This document shows, piece by piece, positions 55,099-62,707 of a DNA stretch of 64,000 nucleotides (position 1 is the first letter of the stretch; each line of letters begins with the position of its first letter). The notes under the pieces were generated by a model. That model did not search any database. It had not been told where the DNA came from and saw nothing but the letters and a program-made list of their open reading frames with translations. Location: assembly GCA_036841525.1 (NCBI GenBank), contig DAITVZ010000019.1, positions 3,108 to 67,107 of the forward strand. Direction: 5' to 3'. The position numbers and the translations under genes are program-made. The DNA is from JAAYEA01 sp012689325. GTDB lineage: Bacteria; Chloroflexota; Anaerolineae; JAAYEA01.

Positions 55099-55833
55099 CT
55101 ATCGCCCCCACTCGTAGCGGATCACGTCGTGCGGGCACTCGTCGGCGCAGGTGGCGCAGAGGATGCACTCGTGGTTTGTCATGTCGCCGCGCTGGACCAT
55201 CTCGGTGACTGGCAGGCTCATCGGGCAGGCGCGCGTGCAGCGCTGGCATTGGGTGCACGCCGCTGTGTTCGCCTCCAGGCGCAATTGGGGCAGCCGCAGC
55301 CGGCGCCCCAGCCTGGCGGTCGCCATGTTGATCACGCCGAAGGGGCAGAGATAGTGGCAAAAGGCGCGCCTGCCCAAGAGGACCGCTGGCAGGAGCGGGA
55401 TGGCGATGAGGAAATAGTACATGGCGAGCCCGCGGAGGCTGTCCGCCGAGACGCCGCTCTCGGTCATGTAGAGCAGGTTGACCGTCCGGTATCCCCCGCC
55501 AGCCAGGGCCGCCAGCACGATCCCGGCCACCCAGGCCGCCGCCAACAGGTACTTGAGCAGCGCCAGGTAGCGCACCCGCGTCAGGGGCCGCCCCAGCACC
55601 TTGTCCGCGACCATCTGCGCCGCGCCCAGCGGGCAGATGTAGGCGCAGGCGATCCGCCCTATCAGCAGCGCCGTCAGCGCCCAGCCGGTCCAGAGGAAGA
55701 AGGAAAAGGTCGCTACCCCCTCCGCCGACCCCTGCATGATCAGGTAGGGTGAATAATAGTTGTACAGGATGGGAAAGGCCAGGAACAGGACGAGCAAGAG
55801 CCCACGCCGAACCCGCTGCCGCGTGCTGAGCAT
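55099..55833 (-). CDS. Polyferredoxin-like membrane 4Fe-4S protein (NapH/NosR/YccM type)
   Basis: 244 residues. Five hydrophobic segments between residues about 10 and 175, with CAYICP and CHYLCPFG, the CxxxCP motifs of the NapH/NosR family, then two [4Fe-4S] ferredoxin motifs in the C-terminal domain (CTQCQRCTRACP and CILCATCADECP). A membrane electron-transfer protein, likely linked to a quinol or reductase partner not encoded here. Ends 6 bp from the convergent URO-D gene. Confidence 0.9.
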   Translation of the reverse strand: MLSTRQRVRRGLLLVLFLAFPILYNYYSPYLIMQGSAEGVATFSFFLWTGWALTALLIGRIACAYICPLGAAQMVADKVLGRPLTRVRYLALLKYLLAAAWVAGIVLAALAGGGYRTVNLLYMTESGVSADSLRGLAMYYFLIAIPLLPAVLLGRRAFCHYLCPFGVINMATARLGRRLRLPQLRLEANTAACTQCQRCTRACPMSLPVTEMVQRGDMTNHECILCATCADECPHDVIRYEWGR

Positions 55834-55863
55834 GTGGCGCCTCCCCTACGTGCGATTGTCCCC

Positions 55864-55892
55864 ATTGTAGCACTGGCGACCAGGGCTGTCAT
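55864..55892 (-). promoter_or_regulatory. Promoter of the 4Fe-4S membrane protein gene
   Basis: Minus strand: ATGACA (55887-55892), 17-bp spacer, TGC-TACAAT extended -10 (55864-55869), about 31 bp before the ATG. Confidence 0.68.
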
Positions 55893-55917
55893 CGGCTGAA
55901 AGGCGTAATATGTCCGC

Positions 55918-56358
55918 CTACTGCCGCGGCGCGACCTCTTTCAGATAGTCGAGCAAGAGCTGGGCGGCCTGGGCCATGAGGATGCGGCAGCTCAGCGGCC
56001 CCGCCGGGCCATACGGCCCGTGATCGCGCAGGTCGCGGCAGATGGGGCCGCCGATCTCGGCGATGAACCGCCGCTGGAACGCGACCACGTGGTCGTAGAG
56101 CGGCTCCTTCGGCCCGCTGGCGTCCGCGCGCCCGTAGAGCAGCCCCAGAATCATCACCGACGCGCTCAACGCGCCGCAGAGGTGCTCCTTGGTCCCGCCG
56201 ACGCCGGCGGCAAAGCCGTGCGCCAGGCGCGTCAGCCCCCGGTCAAAGCCCTCGCCCCAGAGGTGCTCGCCCACGGCGAGCAGCACCGTCTCCGATCAGG
56301 TGTAGCCTTGCTCTCCCAATTGCATCGCGCGCTGTCCGATGGCTTCTCGTGGGTCCAT
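55918..56358 (-). CDS. C_GCAxxG_C_C redox protein, probable selenoprotein with in-frame UGA
   Basis: 146 codons if UGA at 56296-56298 is read through. From ATG 56358 (RBS GGAGCGGAGG) the frame gives MDPREAIGQRAMQLGEQGYT, then UGA as codon 21, then SETVLLAVGEHLWGEGF, VGGTKEHLCGALSA (Cys61), GPICRDLRD (Cys107) and LSCRILMAQAAQLL (Cys124). The family carries four conserved Cys, the first in a [YF]-x-C-S-[QE] context; here that codon is UGA, which family knowledge says can be selenocysteine. A strong hairpin begins 9 nt after UGA (see SECIS entry). Without readthrough the gene would be broken. No selA/B/C/D is in the window. It sits 84 bp upstream of the 4Fe-4S protein gene on the same strand. 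Confidence 0.75.
56262..56287 (-). promoter_or_regulatory. Candidate bacterial SECIS hairpin
   Basis: Minus strand, 9-34 nt after the UGA. Inner stem 56275-56281 with 56265-56271 (7 bp, GC-rich) and a GUG loop (56272-56274), placed about 22-24 nt after UGA, close to the loop distance in E. coli fdhF. An alternative outer pairing (GGUGCU with AGCACC) is also possible. The GU in the loop fits the bacterial SECIS pattern. Not proven by alignment. Confidence 0.5.
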
Positions 56359-56398
56359 GGGCCTCCGCTCCTGTGGTTGCTGGGGTTGCTGGAGGGCC

Positions 56399-56426
56399 AT
56401 TGTAGCCATCCCCCCCGTTTCGGCAA
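56399..56426 (-). promoter_or_regulatory. Promoter of the candidate selenoprotein gene
   Basis: Minus strand: TTGCCG (56421-56426), 16-bp spacer, TACAAT (56399-56404), about 41 bp before the ATG. Supports a functional gene. Confidence 0.68.
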
Positions 56427-56432
56427 GCGGCA

Positions 56433-56520
56433 GGGCGAACACAAGAGGGCGTGCACAAGAGGGCGAACACAAGGTTCGCCCCTACCGGATGCGGTGTAGG
56501 GGCGAACCTTGTGTTCGCCC
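56433..56520. repeat. Direct and inverted repeat cluster with a perfect 25-bp palindrome
   Basis: Three direct 14-bp units (56433-56446, 56447-56460, 56461-56474) lead into an exact 25-bp inverted repeat (56461-56485 with 56496-56520, 10-nt loop). The arms carry a GAACACAAGG/CCTTGTGTTC core. A repeat of this type is dispersed in other genomes; no transposase is present. Confidence 0.85.
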
Positions 56521-56566
56521 CGTCCCCTGTTCGCCCTCCTCCCCACGCCATAGGACGAATGTCCCA

Positions 56567-56595
56567 TTGTGCCCCCGCTCTCCAGAACCTATAAT
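56567..56595 (+). promoter_or_regulatory. Promoter of the AAA ATPase gene
   Basis: TTGTGC (56567-56572), 17-bp spacer, TATAAT (56590-56595), 34 bp before the ATG at 56629. Confidence 0.8.
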
Positions 56596-56628
56596 GAGCG
56601 GTAATAGCCGAGCGTTAGGGGGCAGACC

Positions 56629-57921
56629 ATGACCACCGTTCCAATCGAGCCCAAGGCTGGCGGGCTTTTCGCCGAGCCGCGCACCATCAAGGCGACGGGG
56701 CTCTCGGCGGGCTTTCTCTCCGACCTGGCCGCCAAGACCCTCTATTACGAGAGCGTTCTCTCTGGTTTCGATTTGGCCGAGCGCCTCAAGCTCCCCTTCC
56801 ATAGCGCGCTGGAAGAGCTATTGGAGCTGATGCGCCGCGAAAAGCTGGTGGAGGTCCGCGGCTCCGCCGGGGGCAGCCTCATCTCGGGCTCGTTCCAGTA
56901 CGCCATCACCCAGCTTGGGCGCGAGCGCGCCAAGGAGGTGCTGGAGCGCAACCAGTACGTCGGCCCGGCGCCAGTGCCGCTGCCCCTCTATGCCGAGGCC
57001 ATGCGCGCCCAGCGCATCCGCGACCTGGCCATCGGCCCCGACGTGGTGGAGGAGGGCCTCTCGCACCTGGTCCTTTCCCGCGAGCTGCTGGAGCGCCTGG
57101 GCCCGGCGGTCAACTCGGGGCAATCGATGTTCCTCTATGGCGCCCCGGGCAACGGCAAGACCGTCATCGCCGAGGCCATCGGCCAGCGCATGCTGCGCGG
57201 CAACGTCCAGGTCCCCTACGCCGTGGAGGTGGATGGCCAGGTCATCACCGTGTTCGACCCGCTCACCCACCGCCTGGCCGATGCGCCCGCCCCGGGAAAC
57301 GGCCGCGCCGATGGCCGCTGGCTCTATTGCGGGCGGCCGGTGGTGGTCGCCGGCGGCGAGCTGGTGATGGAGAGCCTGGACCTCAACTATAACGTCGCCG
57401 CCAAGTATTACGAGGCGCCGCTGCAAATGAAGGCGAATGGCGGCGTGCTCCTCATCGACGACTTTGGCCGCCAGCTCGTCAAGCCGCGCGACCTGCTCAA
57501 CCGCTGGATCGTGCCGCTGGAAAAGCAGGTGGACTATCTCACGCTGCACACCGGCAAAAAGATCGCCATCCCCTTCGAGGAGCTGATCATCTTTTCCACC
57601 AACCTGGAGCCCAAGAGCCTGGTGGACGAGGCTTTCCTGCGGCGCATCCGGCACAAGATCCTGGTCCCCAACCCCACCTGGGACGAGTACCGCGAGATCT
57701 TTCAGCGGATGTGTGCGGCGCGGGGCATGGCCTGCGACGAGCCGACGCTGGTCTACCTGCTGGACGCCTACTATGTGAAGGGCAAGCGCCCGCTGCGCGC
57801 CTGCCAGCCGCGCGACCTCATCGACGAGGCGCGGGATATCGCCCACTACCTGGGCCAGCCCATGGTCCTGACCAAAGAGCTGGTGGACCGCGCTTGCCAG
57901 GTCTATTTCGCCGACCTGTAG
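56629..57921 (+). CDS. AAA ATPase with N-terminal winged-helix-like region
   Basis: 430 residues. Residues about 20-120 look like a winged helix or MarR-like DNA-binding domain (FLSDLAAKTLYYESVLSG, LRREKLVEVRGSAGG). Then an AAA core: Walker A GAPGNGKTVIAEAIG near residue 175, Walker B VLLIDDFGRQL, sensor region IIFSTNLEPKSLVD and an arginine-finger-like RRIRHKI. The final segment is helical. Possible MoxR-type chaperone or transcription-linked ATPase. No partner gene is adjacent; the gene ends 27 bp before the -10 of a new promoter. Confidence 0.82.
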   Translation: MTTVPIEPKAGGLFAEPRTIKATGLSAGFLSDLAAKTLYYESVLSGFDLAERLKLPFHSALEELLELMRREKLVEVRGSAGGSLISGSFQYAITQLGRERAKEVLERNQYVGPAPVPLPLYAEAMRAQRIRDLAIGPDVVEEGLSHLVLSRELLERLGPAVNSGQSMFLYGAPGNGKTVIAEAIGQRMLRGNVQVPYAVEVDGQVITVFDPLTHRLADAPAPGNGRADGRWLYCGRPVVVAGGELVMESLDLNYNVAAKYYEAPLQMKANGGVLLIDDFGRQLVKPRDLLNRWIVPLEKQVDYLTLHTGKKIAIPFEELIIFSTNLEPKSLVDEAFLRRIRHKILVPNPTWDEYREIFQRMCAARGMACDEPTLVYLLDAYYVKGKRPLRACQPRDLIDEARDIAHYLGQPMVLTKELVDRACQVYFADL

Positions 57922-57925
57922 CCTT

Positions 57926-57953
57926 TTGCCGCCCGGCCGATTCGCTCTACAAT
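57926..57953 (+). promoter_or_regulatory. Promoter of the phosphotriesterase-like gene
   Basis: TTGCCG (57926-57931), 16-bp spacer, TACAAT (57948-57953). Transcription would start near 57960, just before a hairpin leader. Confidence 0.65.
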
Positions 57954-57962
57954 AGAGGCAAC

Positions 57963-58001
57963 CCACAACGTCTCCTGCATAGGGGACGTTGCCTTTTGTG
58001 G
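57963..58001 (+). promoter_or_regulatory. Leader hairpin with nested stems before the phosphotriesterase-like gene
   Basis: Inner stem 57967-57975 with 57982-57990 (9 bp, one G-U), then GCCTTTTG; an outer CCACAA/TTGTGG pairing (57963-57968 with 57996-58001) is competing. Terminator-like T-run inside the outer pair suggests possible attenuation. Confidence 0.45.
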
Positions 58002-58019
58002 CGGGAAAGGAGCGAGACC

Positions 58020-58949
58020 ATGCCGATGATCCAGACCGTGCTGGGCCCGGTGCCCGTGGAGCGCCTGGGCCTGATCCTGCCTCACGAGCACCTCTTTACC
58101 GACCTGCGCGGGGCGGACACCCCCGGCCTGGGCGAGGCCGATCTGGACGACGTGCAGGCCGCCATGCAGCGGCACCTGGACGCCGCCTGGGCCGCGGGGA
58201 TCACCGCGCTGGTGGAGTGCACCCCTGCCGGCGTGGGGCGCAACCCCCTAGCCCTGAAGCGGCTGGCGCAGCACACGCCCGTGGCCATCGTCGCCGCGGC
58301 GGGGCTCTATCGTCAAGAGTTCCTCCCCCGCTGGGCGCTCGCCGCGAGCGAGGCCGAGGTGGAGGCGCGGATGCTGGCCGAGCTGAACGAGGGCATCGAC
58401 GGCAGCGGCGTGCGCGCCGGGTTCATCAAGCTGGCGGTGAGCAACGAGGGGATCACCGAGCTGGAAAAGCGCGACCTGCGGGCCGCCGCGCGCGCCGCCG
58501 CCCAAACCGGCGCGGTCGTCGCCAGCCACACCTCCGGCCTCCTCTCCGGCGCTCACGCCCTGGAGGAGGTGGAGATCCTCGAGTCCGCGGGGCTCCCCGG
58601 CAGCCGCTTCATCTGGGTGCACACGCAGAACTCGCCCCACCTGGCCGAGCATCGCGCCGTGGCCGCGCGCGGCGCCTACCTGGGCTTCGACGGCCTCTCG
58701 CCCGAGCGGGAGGAGGCCTTTCTGAAGCTGGTGCTGGACGCCCTCGGCGCGGGGTTGGGGAGGCAGATCCTCCTCTCCCACGACGCCGGCTGGTACCGCC
58801 CCGGCGAGCCCGGCGGCGGCAAGGTCCGCGGCTATACCTACCTGGTGGAGCGCTTTCTCCCGCGCCTGCGCGAGCGCGGCGTGGACGAGGCGACCATCCG
58901 CCTGATGACCGACGAGAACCCCAAGCGGGCGTTTGGCAAGACCCGATAG
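58020..58949 (+). CDS. Phosphotriesterase-related metal-dependent hydrolase
   Basis: 309 residues, amidohydrolase-superfamily barrel. Metal-binding pair LILPHEHLF (HxH), FIKLAVSNEGIT with the bridging Lys, VASHTSG, WVHTQNSPH, and the final Asp in LLSHDAGWYR. Related to php/lactonase-like families. ATG at 58020 chosen after AAAGGAG at 8 nt; upstream in-frame sequence lies in the AAA gene. Probable substrate: a lactone or phosphoester, not determinable. Confidence 0.85.
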   Translation: MPMIQTVLGPVPVERLGLILPHEHLFTDLRGADTPGLGEADLDDVQAAMQRHLDAAWAAGITALVECTPAGVGRNPLALKRLAQHTPVAIVAAAGLYRQEFLPRWALAASEAEVEARMLAELNEGIDGSGVRAGFIKLAVSNEGITELEKRDLRAAARAAAQTGAVVASHTSGLLSGAHALEEVEILESAGLPGSRFIWVHTQNSPHLAEHRAVAARGAYLGFDGLSPEREEAFLKLVLDALGAGLGRQILLSHDAGWYRPGEPGGGKVRGYTYLVERFLPRLRERGVDEATIRLMTDENPKRAFGKTR

Positions 58950-58968
58950 GCGAGGGTCACGACCCGAC

Positions 58969-59026
58969 GCAGTAACGACTTGATCGTTCCGGGCGCAGCC
59001 AGGAGCGACCAAAGTCGCCACTACAT
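58969..59026. repeat. REP-like imperfect palindrome, copy 2
   Basis: Diverged copy of the element at 50518-50580 (GCAGTAACGACTTGATCGTT start, inverted GCCACTACAT end). Lies between the phosphotriesterase-like gene and the glucosidase gene. Confidence 0.7.
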
Positions 59027-59075
59027 AGGAGCCGCCAGACTTGGCTTACCAGTCCGGCGCACAAGTAGGGACGAC

Positions 59076-60704
59076 ATGACGACACAACCGTGGTGGCAGT
59101 CCGGGGTGATCTACCAGATCTACCCCTTGAGCTTTGCCGATAGCGACGGCGACGGCATCGGCGACCTGCGCGGCATCATCCAGCATCTCGACCACCTGGG
59201 CGGGGCGCCGGACGCGCTGGGCGTGGACGCCATCTGGCTCTCGCCCATCTATCCGTCGCCGCGCCGCGATTTCGGCTATGATGTGAGCGACTATACCGCC
59301 ATCGACCCGGCGCTGGGCACGCTGGCCGATTTCGACGAGCTGGTGGCCGACTGCCACCGCCGCGGCATCCGCGTGATCCTCGACCTGGTGCTCAACCACA
59401 CCTCGGACCAGCACCCCTGGTTCGCCGAGTCGCGCGCCAGCCGCGAGAGCCCCCGGCGCGATTGGTACATCTGGCGCGACGGACGCGGCCCAGGCCAGCC
59501 GCCCAACAACTGGCTCTCCACCTTTGGCGGCCCCGCCTGGACCTACGACGCCGCCACGCGACAATGGTACCTCCACGGCTTTTTGCCGGAGCAGCCCGAC
59601 GTCAATTGGCGCAACCCGGCGGTGGAAGGGGCCATGCTGGACGTGGTCCGCTTCTGGCTGGAGCGCGGCGTGGACGGCTTCCGGCTGGACGTGGTCAACC
59701 ACTATGTCAAAGACGCCGAGTTCCGCGACAACCCCATCGCCCGCCCGCTGGCCCCGCGCCCCTATGACCGCCAGCAACACCTCCACGACAAGGACCAGCC
59801 CGAGCTGCACGGCATCCTGCGGCGGCTGCGCGCCTTGCTGGACCGCTACCCGGAGCGCATGAGCGTCGGCGAGGTCCATAGCGACCGCATGGCCGAGGCA
59901 GCGGCGGCGCTCTATGGCGCGGGCGACGACGAGCTGCACCTGGCCTTCAACTTTGCCTTCACCCGCTCCCCCTGGGACCCCGCGGCGTTTCAGCGGGCCA
60001 TTCTCGAGTGGGAAAAGCTCTTGCCGCCGGGGGCCTGGCCGCCCTACGCCCTCAGCAACCACGACCAGACCCGCCACATCACCCGCTATGGCCGCCGCGA
60101 CGCCGAGGCGCGGGCGCGGGTGGCCGCGGCGCTGCTCTTGACCCTGCGCGGCGCGCCCTTTCTCTATTACGGCGAAGAGATCGGCCTGCCCCAGACCTTC
60201 ATCCCCCGCGACGAGATCCTGGACCCGCCGGGTCGGCGCTATTGGCCGCTCTATCGCGGGCGCGACGGCTGCCGCACGCCCATGCCCTGGGATGGCTCCC
60301 CGGGGGCCGGGTTCACCAGCGGGCGGCCCTGGCTGCGGCTGGGCCCTGACGCGTCTTTGCGCAACGTGGCCGCCCAGCGCGCCGACCCGCGCTCGCTCCT
60401 GGCCTTCTACCGGCGGCTGATCCGCCTGCGGCGCGAGACCCCGGCGCTGCGCCTGGGCCGCCAGACCTTCTTGCAGGAGCAGCCCCGGGAGGCGCTGGGC
60501 TACCTGCGCGAGACGGAGGGGCAGGCGGTGTGGGTGCTGCTCAACTTGGTCGGGCGGCCCATCTGCTATGTGCCGGAGGTCCGGCTCCCCTCGCGGCGGT
60601 GGAAGGTGCTCTTGTCCACGGCGGGGCGGCGCGGCGAGGAGCTCCCCGGCCTGGCCCCGGTCTTTGCCCCTTACGAGGTCGCCATCCTGGAGGCGCGACC
60701 GTAA
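59076..60704 (+). CDS. GH13 alpha-glucosidase (oligo-1,6-glucosidase type)
   Basis: 542 residues. (beta/alpha)8 GH13 enzyme: WQSGVIYQIYPLSFADSDGDG start, VILDLVLNHTSDQHPWF, nucleophile Asp in GVDGFRLDVVNHY, acid/base Glu in SVGEVHSDRM, and third acid Asp in ALSNHDQTRH. Ends with a small beta domain. Loop pattern (PLYRGRDGCRTPMPWDG) matches exo-acting alpha-glucosidases. Cytoplasmic. ATG at 59076 chosen after GTAGGG; a longer frame upstream covers a repeat. It precedes a sugar epimerase gene. Confidence 0.93.
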   Translation: MTTQPWWQSGVIYQIYPLSFADSDGDGIGDLRGIIQHLDHLGGAPDALGVDAIWLSPIYPSPRRDFGYDVSDYTAIDPALGTLADFDELVADCHRRGIRVILDLVLNHTSDQHPWFAESRASRESPRRDWYIWRDGRGPGQPPNNWLSTFGGPAWTYDAATRQWYLHGFLPEQPDVNWRNPAVEGAMLDVVRFWLERGVDGFRLDVVNHYVKDAEFRDNPIARPLAPRPYDRQQHLHDKDQPELHGILRRLRALLDRYPERMSVGEVHSDRMAEAAAALYGAGDDELHLAFNFAFTRSPWDPAAFQRAILEWEKLLPPGAWPPYALSNHDQTRHITRYGRRDAEARARVAAALLLTLRGAPFLYYGEEIGLPQTFIPRDEILDPPGRRYWPLYRGRDGCRTPMPWDGSPGAGFTSGRPWLRLGPDASLRNVAAQRADPRSLLAFYRRLIRLRRETPALRLGRQTFLQEQPREALGYLRETEGQAVWVLLNLVGRPICYVPEVRLPSRRWKVLLSTAGRRGEELPGLAPVFAPYEVAILEARP

Positions 60705-60732
60705 CCTATCACTTTGGAGGCTATCACTGACC

Positions 60733-61728
60733 ATGAAGATCCTCATCACCGGCGGCGCCGGCTATATCGGCTCGCTGCTCACCGGCGCCCTGCTCAGCCA
60801 GGGCCACCAGGTCACCGTGCTGGATGACCTGCTCTTTGGCGGCGACGCGATCCTGCCCTATTTCATCCACCCGGCCTTTGCTTTCCACAAATTCGACGTG
60901 ACCACCGGCGACCTGGCCCCGCACCTGGAGGGGGTCGGCGCGGTCTATCACCTGGCGGCGTTGGTGGGCTTTCCCGCTTGCCAGCGCGCCGGCGACGAGG
61001 CGAGCTGGGCGGTCAACACCGGCGCGGTGGAGCGCGTCTTTCAGGCGGCCGAGGCGGCGGGGGTGGGGCGCTTGGTCTTTTCCTCCACCTATTCCAACTA
61101 TGGCATCGCCCCCGATAACCGCCCCGTGGACGAGAGCTCGCCGCTGCACCCCCAATCCACCTATGCCGAGACCAAGATCGCCGCGGAGCAGTACCTGCTG
61201 GGGCAGGCGGCCACGTCCCGCTGCGCCCCGCTGGTCTACCGCTTCGCCACGCTCTATGGCCTTTCGCCGCGCACCCGCTTTGACCTGCTGGTGAACCAGT
61301 TCGTGCTGGAGGCCGTCACCACCCACGCGCTGCTCATCTACCAGCGCCGCTACGCCCGCTCCTTCGTCCACATCCGCGACGTGGTGCGCGCGCTGGCGCT
61401 GGCCCTGGACGCGCCCGAGCCGCTCATCCGCGGCGAGGTCTATAACGTGGGCAGCGACGACGGCAACTATACCAAGGAAGAGCTGGCGCTGTTGGTGGCC
61501 AAGCACGTCCCCGGCACCGAGATCACCTTCAAGGACATGGCCTTCGACGGCGACATGCGCGACGTGCGCGTCTCCTTCGCCAAGATCACCTCGCGGCTGG
61601 GCTTTCGCGCCGCCTATGACATCGAATACGGCATCCGGGAGATTCGCGACGCGCTCGAGTTGGGGCTGATCAAGGAGCCCTTCAACGACCGCTATCGCAA
61701 CGCGCCGTCGCTGCTCAAGGGGAGCTGA
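60733..61728 (+). CDS. NAD-dependent sugar nucleotide epimerase/dehydratase
   Basis: 331 residues, extended SDR. NAD-binding GGAGYIGSLL, VYHLAALVGF, catalytic Tyr/Lys in YAETKIAAEQYLL, and FVHIRDVVRAL. Resembles UDP-sugar epimerases; the donor is not determined. Start at 60733 with GGAGG, 14 nt upstream, slightly far; a direct repeat CTATCACT flanks that site. Follows the GH13 gene on the same strand. Confidence 0.9.
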   Translation: MKILITGGAGYIGSLLTGALLSQGHQVTVLDDLLFGGDAILPYFIHPAFAFHKFDVTTGDLAPHLEGVGAVYHLAALVGFPACQRAGDEASWAVNTGAVERVFQAAEAAGVGRLVFSSTYSNYGIAPDNRPVDESSPLHPQSTYAETKIAAEQYLLGQAATSRCAPLVYRFATLYGLSPRTRFDLLVNQFVLEAVTTHALLIYQRRYARSFVHIRDVVRALALALDAPEPLIRGEVYNVGSDDGNYTKEELALLVAKHVPGTEITFKDMAFDGDMRDVRVSFAKITSRLGFRAAYDIEYGIREIRDALELGLIKEPFNDRYRNAPSLLKGS

Positions 61729-61751
61729 GGCGCGGGGAGGAGGGCGACCCG

Positions 61752-62369
61752 ATGGAACCCCAGTGGCTGGAGTGGGCGCGTAAGGTGCAGGCCCTGGCGC
61801 AGAACGGCCTGGCCTATACCGATAGCGCCTACGATCGCGAGCGCTACGAGGAGCTCCGCGAGGTGGCGCTGGAGATGCTGGCCGCCGGCTCCGGCGCGGA
61901 GCTGGCCGAGCTGCGCGAGCTTTATGCGGGTGAGACCGGCTACGCCACCCCCAAGGTGGACGTGCGCGGCGTCGTCTTTCGCGAGGGGCAGCTCTTGCTG
62001 GTGAAGGAACGCGTGGACGGCCAGTGGACGCTCCCCGGCGGCTGGGCCGACGCCTGGGACACGCCCAGCCAGGCGGTGGAGCGCGAGGTGTGGGAGGAAT
62101 CGGGCTATCGGGTGCGCGCGGACAAGCTGCTGGCCTGTTGGGACCGGCGGCTGCATGGCCACCCGCCGACGGCCTTTCGCATCTACAAGCTCTTTTTCCG
62201 CTGCGCGCTGCTGGGCGGCGCGCCGACCCAGAGCATGGAGACCGACGAGATCGGCTTTTTCGCCGAGGGCGAGATCCCCGAGCTCTCGCTGCCGCGCACC
62301 ACGCCGTGGGAGATCGCGCGGCTCTTCGAGCACCTGCGGAATCCGGCGCTGCCGGCCGAGTTTGACTAG
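61752..62369 (+). CDS. Nudix hydrolase with N-terminal helper domain
   Basis: 205 residues. Residues about 1-60 are a helical Nudix N-terminal domain (LAQNGLAYTDSAYDRERYEELREVA), then the Nudix domain with GGWADAWDTPSQAVEREVWEESGY; the first Glu of the Nudix box is an Asp here. Likely cleaves a nucleoside diphosphate linked to another moiety. GGGGAGGAGG precedes the ATG. Confidence 0.92.
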   Translation: MEPQWLEWARKVQALAQNGLAYTDSAYDRERYEELREVALEMLAAGSGAELAELRELYAGETGYATPKVDVRGVVFREGQLLLVKERVDGQWTLPGGWADAWDTPSQAVEREVWEESGYRVRADKLLACWDRRLHGHPPTAFRIYKLFFRCALLGGAPTQSMETDEIGFFAEGEIPELSLPRTTPWEIARLFEHLRNPALPAEFD

Positions 62370-62383
62370 GGTGATCGATCGCC

Positions 62384-62443
62384 TTATTATCATTTATGCG
62401 CCAAAATGATAATAACGAGGGCCATTATTATCACTTGTGATAA
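62384..62443. promoter_or_regulatory. AT-rich operator-like palindromes upstream of the 62471 gene
   Basis: Two palindromes with shared half-site TTATCA: 62384-62394 with 62405-62415 (11 bp, 10-nt spacer) and 62428-62443 (TTATCAC-TT-GTGATAA, perfect 16 bp). The stretch is strikingly AT-rich for this genome. The half-sites suggest a dimeric regulator of the downstream genes. Confidence 0.6.
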
Positions 62444-62470
62444 CAAGACGCTGTGCGCCCTGCATGAATC

Positions 62471-62707
62471 ATGACAACCGAAAGCTGCAAGGAAAGGCAA
62501 GCGCAGCACACGAGCATCTCCGGGGCGCTCGCCAGGGCGCAAGTCACCGAGTATTGGGACACTCATAGCCTGGCGGACCACTGGGACGCGACAAAGGAGG
62601 TTGCGTTCGAGGTCAGGGCGCAGCGACGGACCCAGAGGCCCAACGGACAGTGGAACCGAGGTGTGGGATGGGCACGAGGAGGTGTGATTTGGCCAGTATA
62701 TCTGTGA
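62471..62707 (+). CDS. Antitoxin-like N-terminal fragment (probably truncated)
   Basis: 78 residues. VTEYWDTHSLADHWDATKEV and AFEVRAQRR resemble the N-terminal half of CopG/BrnA-type antitoxins, which continue into a ribbon-helix-helix. After that the frame is atypical (QRPNGQWNRGVGWARGGVIW) and ends 19 bp inside the next gene's likely TTG start. It may be a degraded antitoxin or a short overlapping gene. No toxin is seen next to it. Confidence 0.4.
   Translation: MTTESCKERQAQHTSISGALARAQVTEYWDTHSLADHWDATKEVAFEVRAQRRTQRPNGQWNRGVGWARGGVIWPVYL

Noticed and set aside
55918..56286. Shorter start (GTG at 56286) for the redox protein, avoiding the UGA
   Set aside because: It would delete the first conserved cysteine position and has no good RBS, whereas the ATG at 56358 has a promoter, an RBS and a family-like N-terminus.
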